In this document: positions 49,701-61,976 of the stretch, in pieces
Layout: every line of letters begins with the position of its first letter
How positions within the stretch are numbered: position 1 is the stretch's first letter
Origin: Apostichopus californicus
Taxonomy: Eukaryota > Echinodermata > Holothuroidea > Aspidochirotida > Stichopodidae
Length of the DNA stretch: 64,000 nucleotides
Assembly (NCBI GenBank): GCA_020650975.1
Contig: JAIPMN010000755.1
Coordinates: forward strand, 23,635-87,634
Direction of reading: 5' to 3'
Notes under the pieces: model-generated
Databases searched by the model: none
What the model was told of the DNA's origin: nothing
Seen by the model: the letters and a program-made list of their open reading frames with translations, nothing else
Position numbers and translations under genes: made by a program

Positions 49701-52700
49701 TTAAACTGAGGTACCGTGAGGAAAGTATGACGAGATGAAACTGAGTTCAGAAGAGGAAATGGTTAGATTATTTCAATAATCTAGACAAAAAGAATCAATG
49801 ACATAACAAGCATTTTTGCACTGTTGCAACACTTTGGGATGTTTATGATATTAATAGCCACAAGCTAATTTTGTTTTCTCAATCTGTAATCAGATGTGCC
49901 AATACTTGTGCTGTTCATTTGCATATATCTTTCACTGTTGAATATTCAGCTGATGTTTTGCCGCGGTAATATGGTGGATATCTTGGTCCAGTCAAGGATA
50001 AGTCGCTACGCTGAGTTCAAAGCTGTCACAAGATTGCTGACAAGCATCAACGACAAACTGGAGCATGTAAGATTGTAGCAATATTTACTGCTCTTATTAC
50101 TTTTATTGCCTGCCAGGCAGAAAAATGATTGTTTTCTAATTGCATGATAGTACACCAGATTGTTTGTTGTGTTGGTAGTGTAGATACACTGTGACACATA
50201 CACTGTGTCTTTTGTTATGGATGTAATATGTTTCATGGCTTCCAGCTGTGTAACATGAGAACCTCAGGAGCCAAATGAAGCTTGACGAATTCCTGAGACG
50301 CACAAATTGTCTGAGACCCAATCACCCAAGGCACATTGGCATAACCACTCAGATGTACAAATCTCTTGGGTTATGCTGAGTTGCATATTCTTGCAGGACA
50401 GTAAGAAGTATAAACCAACATGTGAGCAAGTCAAACCTTAACAAGATACAGATAATTTAAAAACAAAAACCTACGAGTAGGAAAGATATGATAGGAAATC
50501 CAAGTACTTTGGGGGAACACTTTGAACTGCTAGAGAGGTGTGAAGGAGGGAGAGGGTGGGTCTGGAGATTTCCCCAAATAGTTCCCGATCGCCCTCAAAG
50601 ATGAGAGGAACCATTTATGCAGCAAAAAAAACCCTGTAAGGATGGAGTCATACCGTCATGAAACTTATGACATCGTATGTCTTCTTAAATGAGAAAAGAC
50701 AGATCAGTTTTGACAATTGATATCACAGGTTGATAATGGTTTGCATGATTGTCATATAATTTTGTGCTATGTCATAATTGCTGACCACATCACTAACTTT
50801 TGTGCTCCAACCTTGAAAACCAACTTTTTAAGCCCCACCACCTTGAGGACTGAGCCACAACCTACCAGATCTCTCAGAGTGGATTTTCAGAAGGAATGAA
50901 GTTAACTCAGTGGATGATTGACCTGATATTAAAAAATTAACTTAAGCAAGCTCCAAAAACTGCAGAAGAAAAAGACTCACAACCCACCAAAAACCACACT
51001 TTTGGGTCACCCACTTTTGGGTCACCCACTCATAGCTTGCTGACTTTCATTCTAAAATAGGTTGTTAACATTCCATATTTTCCATGATACTGTATGGCTC
51101 CGAAACATTGTATTGTTACATATATTGTTTATGCCCGTGTAGGTCCCATGTTCGAGGTCAGATGTGTTCAGCAGTCGTTATGTTTCAATGCTGGAGAAGA
51201 GAATGTTGATGAAGCTCATAGAATTTGTTCTCCATTATCAAGACAGGACTGACGATTATGAAGGTAATTAATCATTGTTTTAATTATTTTCGTGGTCAAT
51301 AAATATTTTTTCTATAATCTTAACACTAAAAACTGTTAAGTTAATGTCAATTGCACAAAATATTGCATGATCCTAATGTGAAGTGTGCAGTTCCTCTTAA
51401 TTATAGGTTTGGAATGACTTTTTGATGTTTGGAATTGAACTAAATGTCAGCAGAGTTGAACTGCGGACCAAAAGTGAAACCTTATTTACAATGCAAAAGT
51501 TTGATTGAGCATTAGACTACAAATTGGCAAAACATTAAAGTCTTGTTTTAAAATTAATTTTTTTGACAACTGTTCTGTGGTCATGATGTTGACCGAAATA
51601 TGAGAGAACTTTTGAATTCTTCTGCAGATCATTTCTAAGACAGGTCCATTAAAACCCTCTGGAAGGACATGAAACTAATTACGTTTTGTTAAATTTTGTC
51701 AAATTTCAAATGTATAAGATAGTTTAAGACATGACTAGGTTATGAACTACTTAACCTCCTGAACTTCTTGTCATTAGACATTATTTTTAATGCACTATTG
51801 ATCCCTACCCCCCCTCCCCCTCCTTCTCCACCTCTGTCAACCCCAAGCCCTTTTTCATTCCATTGACACTTGTCATTGAAAAGTATGGTGTCACCAGGTT
51901 AGTGTCAGTTTCAAAAATAATTGCTCACCCACATATTTCAAACGTTTCTTGTGAAGTTTGAATACAGACTTAAATCATTCTAGGAGCAGGGTTAGATGTG
52001 AAGTGTATAGTCTTGTGGTTGGGCTGTAAGCCAGCATATGACGGAAATGTACATATTGTAGCTACAGTGTCCGAAATTCTTTATTGATCATAACATTAAT
52101 TTTACAGCCTACTTTTAATATCATCACCCAGGTTTCAAATATAAACCGTTCTCGGAATTTCTACAGAAGAGGAAGCTGACGCCAACCTTGCAGCACTTTG
52201 TCATTCATTCCATCGCCATGGTAACAGCTAGCACACCTACAGAGGAGGTATGGCTTTTACCATCTGTTATGGGTATAGCTAGACTGTGTCATTGGGTTGA
52301 TACCATCCAGTTTGAGTATATAGTTTGAGACTATAGGTTGCATCCCACTATTAATTACTCCATTGACTTACAAACTAAATTTATAACTTTCTGAGGTCAC
52401 CCTGTCACAGATATCAGTATCGAATTTTGAAAATTCTTCAAAGCACCTAAAATGTAATCAAATATTTGTGCCATTATTACTTGACATCCAAGTGTAAAGA
52501 TAAAAATATTCAAAAGATGTCATGTAAGTACTCAATACTTTTCTCTGAGGTTAACCTTTTGGGGCTGATGTACATTCCTATAATTATGTTATGGCTCTAG
52601 CTAGCCTTTATCTATATATGTAATACTATTCAGTGTGGGTGTTATCAGTGTATAAAGCCTAATGCAAATTTCTTATATCAAAATTATGTTTTGTGTTGAC

Positions 52701-55700
52701 TGTATATCCTATTTAGTATAGGGTACAAACATATATTCACTTGCAATGGTACAGTGGATCGGCTACAGGGAATACAAGGCAAGCAGATTTTAGAGTGTGT
52801 TCTGAATCACTAAATTAACAAGCATTTCAAATGTTGTTGTCTTTTTTGGTGGGAAAGTACATAAGTCCACAAAGAAGATAAACTATGAAACTTACTGATA
52901 GACTTTTGGCAAGTGGTAAACACCAAAGTGTTTCTAATTTCATTTCACTGAAATCATTTCTTTGCAAATCGGTTCCTACCTATTGACAAACAATTGATGA
53001 AGTTTCGTTACAAGTTGGTTTTTTTCTCTTCAGGTTACACATCATCTTTCATGATCCATTCTGTTTTTACTCAACTTAGGCTTTACAAGCAATGCAATTC
53101 TTCTTGAAATCTTTGGGTCGCTATGGCAACACAGCCTTTTTGTGGACACTGTATGGAAGTGGCGAATTACCGCAGTGTTTCTGCAGGTAAGTTTGTTTGT
53201 TGCAGGTTACATTTTCGAAAGCTCGGTAACATTACTTCAATTTTATATCTTTAATAATAACGCCCTTATTTATCAAAACACAATCAGTTCTATTCAAAAC
53301 ATTAATTGGGCATGTTTGCTGGCAGGTTTTATGGGCCTTAGTACCATAAAAAAACAAGAAATTCAGGCCACACAGTGAACACTAATAGCTGGATTCTATA
53401 CAGGAAGAATTAATGACCCACAGGGTACCTGTGAAATATGTCCTTTGAATGGCCCGCACTGCTACGAAAATGTTATGCGAGAGAAGATATTCTGTAAGTG
53501 AAACTCAGATTGTATCAAAATTTATCTAAAAGTGATATTGACCAGTTGTTGTTGTTGTTGGTGTCGTTTTTGTTTGTCATTTTAGTTTTTGTTTACTTAT
53601 AGAATGGCTGCTGTGTTTGGTGGTATCTACATGCTTCGGACAACAGCTACTTCCCTCATACTAGATTCTGCAAAGTAAGTTCTTCATTTTCATGAAAAAT
53701 TTAAATATAACTCAACCTTAGATTTTTATAGTCACTACTTGGCATTTATTTAGTAAAAAAGATACAACATTTTCATTGCCATGATGTTATGTAATTAGAT
53801 GGCACTAGATTTTAATTGGAGTGATAATTTTGGCAGTTTGCACTGCTAGGTTTTCATTGCAAGCTCCTTTTGGTATGTGAAGACAATGAGATGCAAAGTT
53901 TGCATGAAAAATTTTAGGTGGTTAATTTTGATTGTTTTATGGTACAGATGGAGAATATTACCATCTCTGCATAATTGTTTTATTTTTTTTTTATTTAGAA
54001 CACTTTATCAAACTCAAAGGATGAAGCAACTTTGAATTAGTCTGTGTACAGTAGTAGACTAACCCAAGGGGCTGGTATAGTTGTAACCGGGATTTGCGTG
54101 TGAAACGTCTGGTAAATGTCATTTATGAGTGGAGCATTATTTCGTGAGGCTAAAATTATACAAAGAGCCAAGAGGTGTTTTTTCTTCTGATATGTAAATT
54201 AGGTATTATTACACTCCACAGTGTCCATTTTTGTCCATGTTAGGACATCACATCCATTTTGCTTCAAGTTCACTCTTGGTACAAAATGTCAATTTTAGGT
54301 GATGTTATCTCAAAATGTATTCATAGGAATTGAATACAAATTTCACGGGGATGCTTAGAATGTTAGAACTCTCATCAGTAAGAAATAAATATTTACCTGG
54401 ACCTTCACTTTACTGCGACAAAACATAGGAACCTTGATGCATTACTGCATTATTATGATTTTTTTCAGTGTTTGTAAAGGCATGATTGATTCAGAAGGAA
54501 GACGTCTATCGTGCAAGTAAGTTTACTCATTTTCATAATCAACAGTTTTATGTGTCTTGCTTTGGTCTGAAGTGAATAAAAAAGAATCACAGACAATGTT
54601 CACATGGAAGGATAAAAGGCAGTTATTTGAACCTGGATACTGTTATAAAGTTTATATTTTCATTTCTGTTTGAAGTTTTAAGTAATGAATGAAAGTGAGT
54701 TTGTATTGGCAACAATTAACCCAAATTTTAAAGTTTAGTTACAGGAGTTAAACTGTACAATCTTTTCCTCCATTTCCAGGAATGTCATTATGGACCACTC
54801 TTATGCAACTTCCAAGATGGATGGACCTGCCAGGTAAAACTAGTACTCCTTCAGTTGTTGCTTATGACACATGTACACATAACAGGCACACAAAACCATC
54901 AGCGAAAGTGTACATACTTTTTAAAGGATAAATTTAATATGTTTTAGTCCAAGAAAAGAGAACAAAAAAAATGGAGTACTAGCGAGGTTTCTTTATCTTT
55001 TCTGGTTTTCAAGTTATTCACCTTCTTAAATCCCTGGGCTGCTCCTTTTAAGGCTAAATTGACGATGACTTCCGACTCCTCAGTGCAGGCTTTATTGTAA
55101 TAACCTTAATCCTTTGTTTTCTAAATTCTAATAACTTTTCTTTTAACGTAAAATATAAACAACAGAGCACCCTTGGATGACATTCAGCACTCTTTGTCCT
55201 TGACAAATTTGTAAGATATTGTAAAGCTTTCTGGTCACTTCGCCCAACAACCATTTCGCCCAACTGCCATTTCGCCCAACCAGCATGGTCATTTCGCCCA
55301 ACCAGCATGGTCATTTCGCCCAACCAGCATGGTCATTTCGCCCAACCAGCATGGTCATTTCGCCCAACCAATTTTTTACTCATATTCAGTCAGAATAATA
55401 TCATATATATATAACCGCCTAAAGTAGTGTATTAATAATATTACCCAAAATAAATCAAACTAAACTAGTGAAATAGAAAAAGTGATATTATTCCACACCG
55501 ATTCCCCTTTGTTTGTATAATAAAATAACTTCCATTGTATGGGTAACCGTCTAAAGTAGTGTAATCCTCCCATTATACCCGAAATAACTGCTCAGACTCC
55601 GATCGATATCGAACGGGCTTCACTTTATTTACCTAAAATAAATCAAATTGAACTAGTGAAATAGAAAAAGTGATATTATTCTGACTGAATATGAGCAAAA

Positions 55701-58700
55701 AAATGGTTGGGCGAAACGACAAACAAGGTTGGGCGAAATGACCAACATGGTTGGGCGAAATGGTAAGGTTGGGCGAAATGGTTGTTGAGCGAAGTGACCA
55801 GCTTGCATTATAAATGTGTCATTTAGGGGCACCAACTTTTCACCATGCTACATTTGGTTTCTTTGATTAGGGTTAAGGAACAATATTTCAGCTAAAGAAG
55901 GCTTGATAAATAAATCGGAATGTACGTATAGTCAGGGTAAGGTAGAGCCAGTATGTTACCCTAAGAACGAGACGCCAGGATCCATAATCTCTTCTTTCTT
56001 CATGAACCCTGTATCTCCTTGGTTTGGTTTTTGTCTTTGTTTTTAGATTTTGTAATCTTATCTGTTATTTTTGGAAAAAAACATTTGCATCAATTTGGTT
56101 CTCTGAAGTTGACTTTCCCCGAGAAATGTTTCTGAGGTCATTTGATCGTTATATCTCTACAGCTTTGTTTCTCGAGCTGTTCTGTTTACGGATAGATCAC
56201 TTAAGGAAAGTCAACAAGAAGAGGTAAGAATTATACTAACACCTAATTCAGTTTAATTTTACGACCTAGATTTTAATCGCTGTTTTTCTGAACAGTATTA
56301 CTTTAATTACTTTTCAACTCTTTTATTGTAACAGTCAACCGCATACACAGTGCTCATCCTGTAGCTATTGTGAAATGCTAACATTGACTCCACAGACCCC
56401 TAATGAAGGGCTAAGTATCAGGTTACCTGTTATTTCCTCCCCATCCCCCTCCCCCCCCCCCGTATCCTGCATACCTCTTCCTCAACGAAGGGTCTAAACC
56501 CTGCGGATATCTGTGACTAATTTTGTTTCGTTGCCATGGTTTTCTGGTCAAGGCAATACCTCATAGTATGGTATAATATCATATCATTTCAGTATTTGTG
56601 TTCCCTTCATGATGTTTATTCATTCATTTGTGTGAAGTCATTTGTCTCTAAACATTTGTAGCAAGTGCAAATTTATTTGGGTTATTTCTCACAATAGATC
56701 ACATTCCTCACCATTCCACCACCAATTCCCGGTGAAGAACCAGTCCGAGTCCTAGAGATAGGCAGTGCTGCTTGTGCCTCTCCCAAAGGGATATGTAAGT
56801 CACATCTTCAGTTTGTTGTCATGGTAATCAACACAGAAACCCGCATGGGACGGTCCATCTCATATAGATTGTTCATTGTCTCATACTAAGTTCACGGCAT
56901 ATGTGTTATATATATATATACTTATTATTATACTTACATATTGCTATATGGTTTCAGATTATGTTTGTGAACACTTGGCATTATAAATTGCCTAATGTAA
57001 CTTTCTAAACTAATCTCATTCATGGTCAAAAGAGAATTTTTTAAATATTTTTTTTTACATATGACTCTCTTTCACATTACATTGTGTTAGGTTTGACCAA
57101 AGTTGATGGTAGTTGTGAGCCTCTGATAAAATGGGAATGAGAGTTCAAAGGTCATGCTATTTAGAATGAAAATACTTTTATGTATCCAAATAATTTCATT
57201 ACTGAGTACAGGCTTCATGTAGTGCTCTTAGAATCGATCTGCCATTATTTAATAAGATAAACCCATCAAGACAACTGTGTCCATTATAAGATTAAACGGA
57301 CAAGACCCAAACAGGCATCTCAGTACCTTGTATCCCTTTGTACCTTTTTAAGGGCATAGATGGCTCATTTGAAGGGCATTACAAGTTTTAAACCATCCTT
57401 GAAAATCTCTGTCAACCAGATTGACTTTAGTTTTGGTCTTTTCCGACAGTTGTTGTGCACTTGACAAGAAAGTGTATGACAAATGATGCACAAAGGGATT
57501 TGATGCCTTTTGTTAAAAGTCTTTTCCAGGATCTTAAAGGAGGTTTGTGCATCTTGTTTCGTTTTTAAGTCTTCTTCAAAAACTAAAATAAAGAAAGTTT
57601 TGGAAGCGAAAATTGTTAATAGTATATTTATAGCTTTTCAAATTTTTTTTTTTTTTATTTAATGGAATGTGTAAACTTGTTGCTTTTTCATTCAAACTTT
57701 AAGGAAGATTTCTTAAGAAACTTTAAAAACATTGTATCATTACCAGTGAAGAATTTAAACTCATATAGCCAGTTGATGCAATAAGAAAATTACATACCTT
57801 GCTCAAATATAAAGAAAACCTCTATTATCCATCTCACCTTATAAGGAACCATTTCATCATAAGAATCATCTTCACCACTCTTAAAAACGAAAATTTACAT
57901 TATGCTATCACTTTTTTTTCAACCACAAGGGGAAAAAAATTTCCTGGTTGTCAAGGAAAATAGATCATTTTTTTAGATGTACAGAAATCATGATAATTTA
58001 TGTGAGCAAATGGTTCTTTAGTAAAGTTATCGGTGTAATGTATTAAATGAGAAATATGTTTCATGATCTGACAGAGCTGGACCAATCAAGCGAGCAGCCA
58101 AAGGTGCTTTGGTCACTGATGTTTAGTTACGAAGATAAAACTAATTTAACGATACAAGAGTTACAGAAGGACCAACCTGATGGGGTATATGTGACTGGAG
58201 GACCGGGGTGTTCTGTCGGGTACCAACATGCCGTTAGGCAGGTATGATCAAAATAAAATAAAACTGTTAACAAACTGCTTATCCACTAGAGAGCCTGTGT
58301 AGGAGAATGTGTAAAAGTAAGTTGGCCTGATGTTTCGATCCCAGCAGGATCTTCTTCAAAGGCTAAATGACAAGTAACAGTAACAGAAGGGACAAAATCA
58401 CGCACAAAATACAGACAAGTTAATGAGCATGGTGAACACAAAGAGATAGATGTAAGGGGATTAGTAGACAAGGGATGGAGAGAAAAAAGAAACCAGCAGG
58501 GGAAGAGGAGAGGTAGGAGATAAACAGTGGAGGGACAAAGAGAGGATTAAGGGAAGGGGGTCGGGAATAAACTGGAGAAGGACAAAGACAGAGAGGTGTG
58601 GAGAAAAAAGTGTGGAAGAGTATGATGGCGTAGCTTGTATTACCGATCTTTAAACCCAATCAGTCATGTGTCATTCTTGTCAATGCTATGGGAGAGACCT

Positions 58701-61700
58701 AAGATATGACACTTTGGCCCATATCTTGATGATATCTTGATGACACTTTGGCCCACGGTGTAAATGAGTTTCCAATCGTTTCAATGCGTGTGACGCTGTG
58801 TTTTGCGTCATCGTTGAGCATATCGTCATGCGTGTGAGTTGCGTCCTTGGTTTAAATTAGCCTGTATTCTGTTTGCTTCTGGTTTATTCTAATCAATTGA
58901 TTTACAGTAACGATAACGATTGATGACGATTGACGTATATTTGTTTTGTAACGATAACGATTGATGACGATTGACGTATATTTGTTTTGTAACGATAACG
59001 ATTGATGACCATCGACGTATATTTGTGTTGTTTAGGATTAAAGCCAAAAGTTTCATTCACCAGATAACAGATTACAGATCAGATCAAATCAGATTAACAG
59101 AATGACCGTCTGGAACTGATTTACATATATACTTAATTCAACGATTTAATATCTGCGTTGTGTGAATTTTTGGATGTGTTAAGGTTCCAACACAAATCTC
59201 AGAGTAGGAGATTTACACACAGTATCTTGCTACTGGTTCTATCATTTTCTTATCTTTTCATTTGCTGGGTAAGGTTTGGGGTGGAGAGGCGGTGTTTGGT
59301 GTAGTTCCTTTGTCTTCTTCTGGAAGCTATTTGTGTAGATTTGTTTTCTCGACTGCAGTGACATAAAAAAAAAAAAAGACAATCATGTTTGAGGCTACCT
59401 TTGAAATAGATATTGGAATGTTGAAAATCTCATTTAGGGTAAAATGGGCTTACTTGTGTAATGTTTATCACAAATGTCTCTGCCACAGCTGGCGCAAGAT
59501 TAACAATGCATGAGATAACTCTGATAAAAGTATTGCAAAATATCTGTTTGTTTGTTGGCTTTTGTGTGTACAGGCTAAGGACATATTTGAACAGATCTGC
59601 CCTGGGGAGGAGTTCCTGCCTCCTGCACCTAATCCTGAGGACATTATCTTTGAAGAACCAACTGGTGATAACCCTGGACATGGGAAGAAGGTAATGTCAA
59701 TAGTGTTGCACAAAAGTAAACAACATGGAGGTTGATAGTCAGAAAATACAAGAACAAACAGGTGGTCAGAAATCTGGGTCAAATATATATGATGGGGGAA
59801 GAAAAAAGCGGCTTGACCTAGTCAGTTAGTTGGTGATTAAGGCTTCCTTAAATGAACTTACAAGCAACACTGCAAAGAAGGGTGTGCTGGAGTACTTTAA
59901 TATTCAGTAACTACGAAGCCATGCAGTCGGAGGGTCAATCAATATGAAATGCAGGAAATGCAAAGCTATGAAGGAAATGTACATAAACACACATATATAT
60001 CATTGGGAAACTTTAAAGACAGTGATGTAATAGGGGCATATTGAAAATAGTTATATAGGCTGGTATTTTGTGAAGCATGTCAGGTAATCATGGATCATAT
60101 TATGCTGTTTTTATGTTACCAGGAGATATGAAACAGTTAAAAGTTTCCAGGGATCATTCAAATTCAGATTGTGCCTCGAAAGTGTCCATTAGCTATAGGT
60201 TGCATCGCTAAACCCTGCCGTTTGTGCTGAACGACAGGTTTTTTTCCAGTTGGTTAGCTAAGTGATCAGTCCCATCTTTTCGCACCTTAGTTGAGCTGCC
60301 TATCCGTTTATTATGCAACTCATCACACAGCTAGTAGCCGAAACACTATCAGTTTTCGTGCAGTGCACGTATTCTTCCACATGCTATACGGTCACAATTA
60401 TAATGTAACAATAAACTCTAGAATGTAATGTTTTGTAGATTTGTAGGGTGCAAATCTATCAAACTTCCACAATAATTAAAAAATATGTTTGGAAAGAAGA
60501 GAAGAATTCATATAAAAAATCTTCATAAAAAATCATAAACTTAAAGAGTATCTAGAACCTCTACAATCTCATCTCTGCAAAATATATGTAACTAAATCCT
60601 GCAGCAGATTGATAGCTATAATGGAGATGGTTCTATTCACTGTACATGTTGTATGTATAATTATACGGTAGTATCAAACAATAGCAATCTCTTACAAGTA
60701 GTTCTGGCAAAAATGATGGGCAGCTCAAGGCATACATAGCAAGGTGTGAACAAATAACTCTATCAAACTCACTGATCCCAGTCTGTTTGCAGGAGAGATA
60801 CAGTTTCAGTAAGTTGAGGTCAAGAGAGCTGAAAATGCAACCTATGGTTTATGAGCTTATTCTCGTCATGTGCTAAATATAATGGGATTTTGCTGTTGGC
60901 AATTGCATTGTTTTTCTACTAGTAGACAGTATAAGCAAATACACATGATAAGTCGAGAGACAAGCGCGCGTCAGTCAAAAAGTTTGCATGATATCCATAC
61001 TTACCAAGGCTACCATATGCCCTGTTATTATCAGCAAATGTTATTGGGCTGTGCTCATAAGCCTGTGGAGTATTACAGATCTGTATTGCAATTCAGGAAA
61101 ATGCAAGTGTGAAACTTCAATGCAGCCAGTAGATGTTCCATGCACTTTGCATTTTGCAGCAAGTGGCTCAAATTGTGAACCCAGGGATGATTTGAATTAG
61201 GTGCCAGGTAACGAGATATGGTAAATGAGTTTAAGTAAATGTAGATATTATTTGAAACAGATTTATTGAAACATGTCCAATTGGCTAGAGGGATTGGTAT
61301 TAAGGTTTACTAAAGTTATCTAATTGGCCATGTTTGAAAGAAAGGCATTTGATTGGCTAAAAATTGTATTTGACGCAAACTTGGCCGATTACATCACAGG
61401 AGGAGAGAAGGGGAAGCTGACTGGGTAGGGGAGGGGGGGGGCTGCCCCAGACCTGTCAAGAACACCCTTCCAGGATTTAAACTATATTCCCACTACAGCC
61501 TTCCTTGGTAGACAGGCTGTTCCAAGAGGTTCACTAACCCAATGGAGCTTCACTCACATGGTAGTGTGGTTAATTGTAGCAAATCTAACAAGCATTGAAT
61601 GTGTCTCTATTACTGATTTATTTTACCTTCCAAGGCTGGATTTGAAGCTGAGAGTCAGGAAGAGAAAGATCAACATGAAGCTATTCAATCAGCTGCAGGC

Positions 61701-61976
61701 AGCCTACAGGAGACTGACCAATCAGGATCAAGTAGTCTACCAGGGGCAGACCAATCAGAATCAAGCAGCCTACCAGGTGCTGACCTATCAGGGGATGACA
61801 AATCACGATCAAGTAGTCTACCAGGGGCAGACCAATCAGAATCAAGTAGTCTACCAGGTGCTGACCAATCAGGATCAAGTAGCATATCAGGGGCTGATGA
61901 TTTAACTTCTAAAGAATTAAAAGAAGAATCGAAAAATGAGAGTCAAACAGAGGGTAAAGATCACAAATCAGAGTAA
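43729..61976 (+). CDS. CHM: Rab escort protein (REP; geranylgeranyltransferase component A), 18 exons
   Basis: REP binds newly made Rab GTPases and presents them to Rab geranylgeranyltransferase for prenylation, then delivers them to membranes. Exons: 43729-43777, 45555-45621, 46210-46282, 46767-46921, 47919-48537, 49950-50066, 51143-51263, 52132-52247, 53080-53186, 53603-53674, 54469-54516, 54780-54833, 56163-56223, 56698-56794, 57450-57542, 58075-58241, 59574-59690, 61635-61976. Phases agree, giving about 824 residues (human REP-1 has 653). Diagnostic GDI/REP blocks are [81 protein letters not shown] and [19 protein letters not shown]. The extra length comes from an acidic insert (about residues 64-300) and a repeat tail (712-824). 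Invertebrates usually have one REP gene standing for vertebrate CHM and CHML. Confidence 0.95.
43928..45003. mobile_element. 1,060-bp foldback element with 8-bp target duplication, in REP intron 1
   Basis: The element proper is 43936-44995. ATGCAATC flanks both sides (43928-43935 and 44996-45003). The ends are inverted: GGTGACAGCCCGATATTCAT on the left, and GGGGTCTGCCCGATATTCAT when the right end is reverse complemented. Each arm of about 400-500 bp consists of imperfect roughly 30-bp units containing TATTCATAATGG...AAAGGTTCG; the right arm has the reverse complement. A unique centre lies near 44370-44470. It encodes no protein. Confidence 0.88.
46767..46921 (+). CDS. CHM: REP exon 4: start of acidic insert, return to conserved fold
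   Basis: The exon encodes residues 64-115: [20 protein letters not shown], then [20 protein letters not shown]. The acidic beginning is poorly conserved in REPs. Acceptor TCTCAG, donor GTAAGT. Phase 2 at the end is completed by exon 5. Confidence 0.85.
47583..47738. repeat. Tandem duplication, 2 x 78 bp, in REP intron 4
   Basis: Units begin GTGAACTGA at 47583 and 47661. Each contains a near-palindrome GTTGTACTAATTAAGTACAAC (perfect in the second copy) and GAGGGCCAG. The intron acceptor lies about 180 bp further on. Confidence 0.85.
47919..48537 (+). CDS. CHM: REP exon 5: large acidic, low-complexity insert
   Basis: The exon encodes residues 115-321. Most is Asp/Glu/Ser/Thr/Asn/Gln/Pro-rich and disordered. 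It includes a direct duplication of a block starting ENPEGNQQA (about 48035-48150). It ends with [24 protein letters not shown], which returns to the conserved fold (human RNFNIDLVSK). Human REP-1 also carries an insert at this place, but this one is longer. The frame is open throughout and both junctions fit. Confidence 0.9.
48538..49949. other. REP intron 5; nothing recognised
   Basis: The 1.4-kb intron shows no gene and no clear repeat. A polypyrimidine tract and CAG precede exon 6 at 49950. Confidence 0.5.
49950..50066 (+). CDS. CHM: REP exon 6: conserved GDI-fold segment
   Basis: The exon encodes residues 322-360: [30 protein letters not shown], aligning with [30 protein letters not shown] of human REP-1. 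It is phase 0 at both ends. A nearer upstream CAG (49894) would break the alignment and was not used. Confidence 0.92.
53080..53674 (+). CDS. CHM: REP exons 9 and 10: LGRYGNT and MAAVFGGIY blocks
   Basis: Exons 53080-53186 and 53603-53674 encode residues 440-499. They join by completing the Arg codon in [20 protein letters not shown], a GDI/REP sequence conserved region that shapes the Rab-binding platform. Human has [20 protein letters not shown]. Confidence 0.94.
54990..55235. repeat. Dispersed repeat, copy B, interrupted by a foldback element
   Basis: It is colinear with copy A at 31263-31520 and runs up to GATATTGTAAAGC. It then seems to resume after the foldback at about 55808 (TAAATGTGTCATTTAGG against TAGTCATTTAAA in copy A). 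Confidence 0.65.
55225..55807. mobile_element. 567-bp foldback element with TTCGCCCAACC repeats, in REP intron 12
   Basis: The element proper is about 55233-55799. The left arm has GGTCACTTCGCCCAACAACC then tandem CATTTCGCCCAACCAGCATGGT units. The right arm is the reverse complement (GGTTGGGCGAAATG units ending GAAGTGACC). Flanks AGCTTTCT and AGCTTGCA agree at 6 of 8 positions, suggesting an old 8-bp target duplication. The inner part holds both inverted and direct repeats of an ACTAGTGAAATAGAAAAAG segment. It is non-coding. Confidence 0.8.
56163..56223 (+). CDS. CHM: REP exon 13: short exon with [10 protein letters not shown]
   Basis: A 61-nt exon encodes residues 533-553, [20 protein letters not shown]. 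It matches ISRAVLITDRS of human REP-1 and fills the gap between exon 12 and exon 14. Acceptor CTACAG, donor GTAAGA. The exon is about 360 bp right of the foldback element. Confidence 0.87.
58908..59031. repeat. Tandem repeat, 3 x 41 bp, in REP intron 16
   Basis: Three nearly identical units start TAACGATAACGATTGATGAC at 58908, 58949 and 58990 and end TATATTTGTTTTG. Only the third has a few substitutions. Confidence 0.92.
59691..61634. other. REP intron 17; nothing recognised
   Basis: The 1.9-kb intron holds no supported gene. A poly-G tract lies near 61430. The acceptor is CCAAG at 61630-61634, a weak site lacking the usual C or T before AG. The frame of the last exon nevertheless makes it the best choice. 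Confidence 0.5.
61635..61976 (+). CDS. CHM: REP last exon: 11-residue tandem repeats and acidic tail
   Basis: The exon encodes residues 712-824, ending at TAA. From 61716 to about 61895 it contains 33-nt repeats encoding [11 protein letters not shown] or [11 protein letters not shown], about five copies with one interrupted. The end is rich in Lys and Glu. A different forward frame and the reverse strand are also open because the repeat lacks stops in several frames. The chosen frame is fixed by the splice from exon 17 (phase 0). Confidence 0.85.
   Translation, partial: AGFEAESQEEKDQHEAIQSAAGSLQETDQSGSSSLPGADQSESSSLPGADLSGDDKSRSSSLPGADQSESSSLPGADQSGSSSISGADDLTSKELKEESKNESQTEGKDHKSE

Noticed and set aside
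55054-55835. Reverse-strand open frames with [10 protein letters not shown] or FAQ/FRPT-type repeats
   Set aside because: These are translations of the TTCGCCC foldback arms, with no protein family behind them.
58310-58400. Segment resembling a widespread repeat (GATGTTTCGATCCCAGCAGG)
   Set aside because: It feels familiar from transposon-derived sequence in marine invertebrates, but I cannot assign a family or borders from the sequence.
61558-61905. Plus-strand open frame with [11 protein letters not shown]-type repeats, and reverse-strand frames with LVDYLILIG-type repeats
   Set aside because: The REP tail repeat lacks stops in several frames. The splice phase from exon 17 and the acidic Ser-rich reading fix the true frame.
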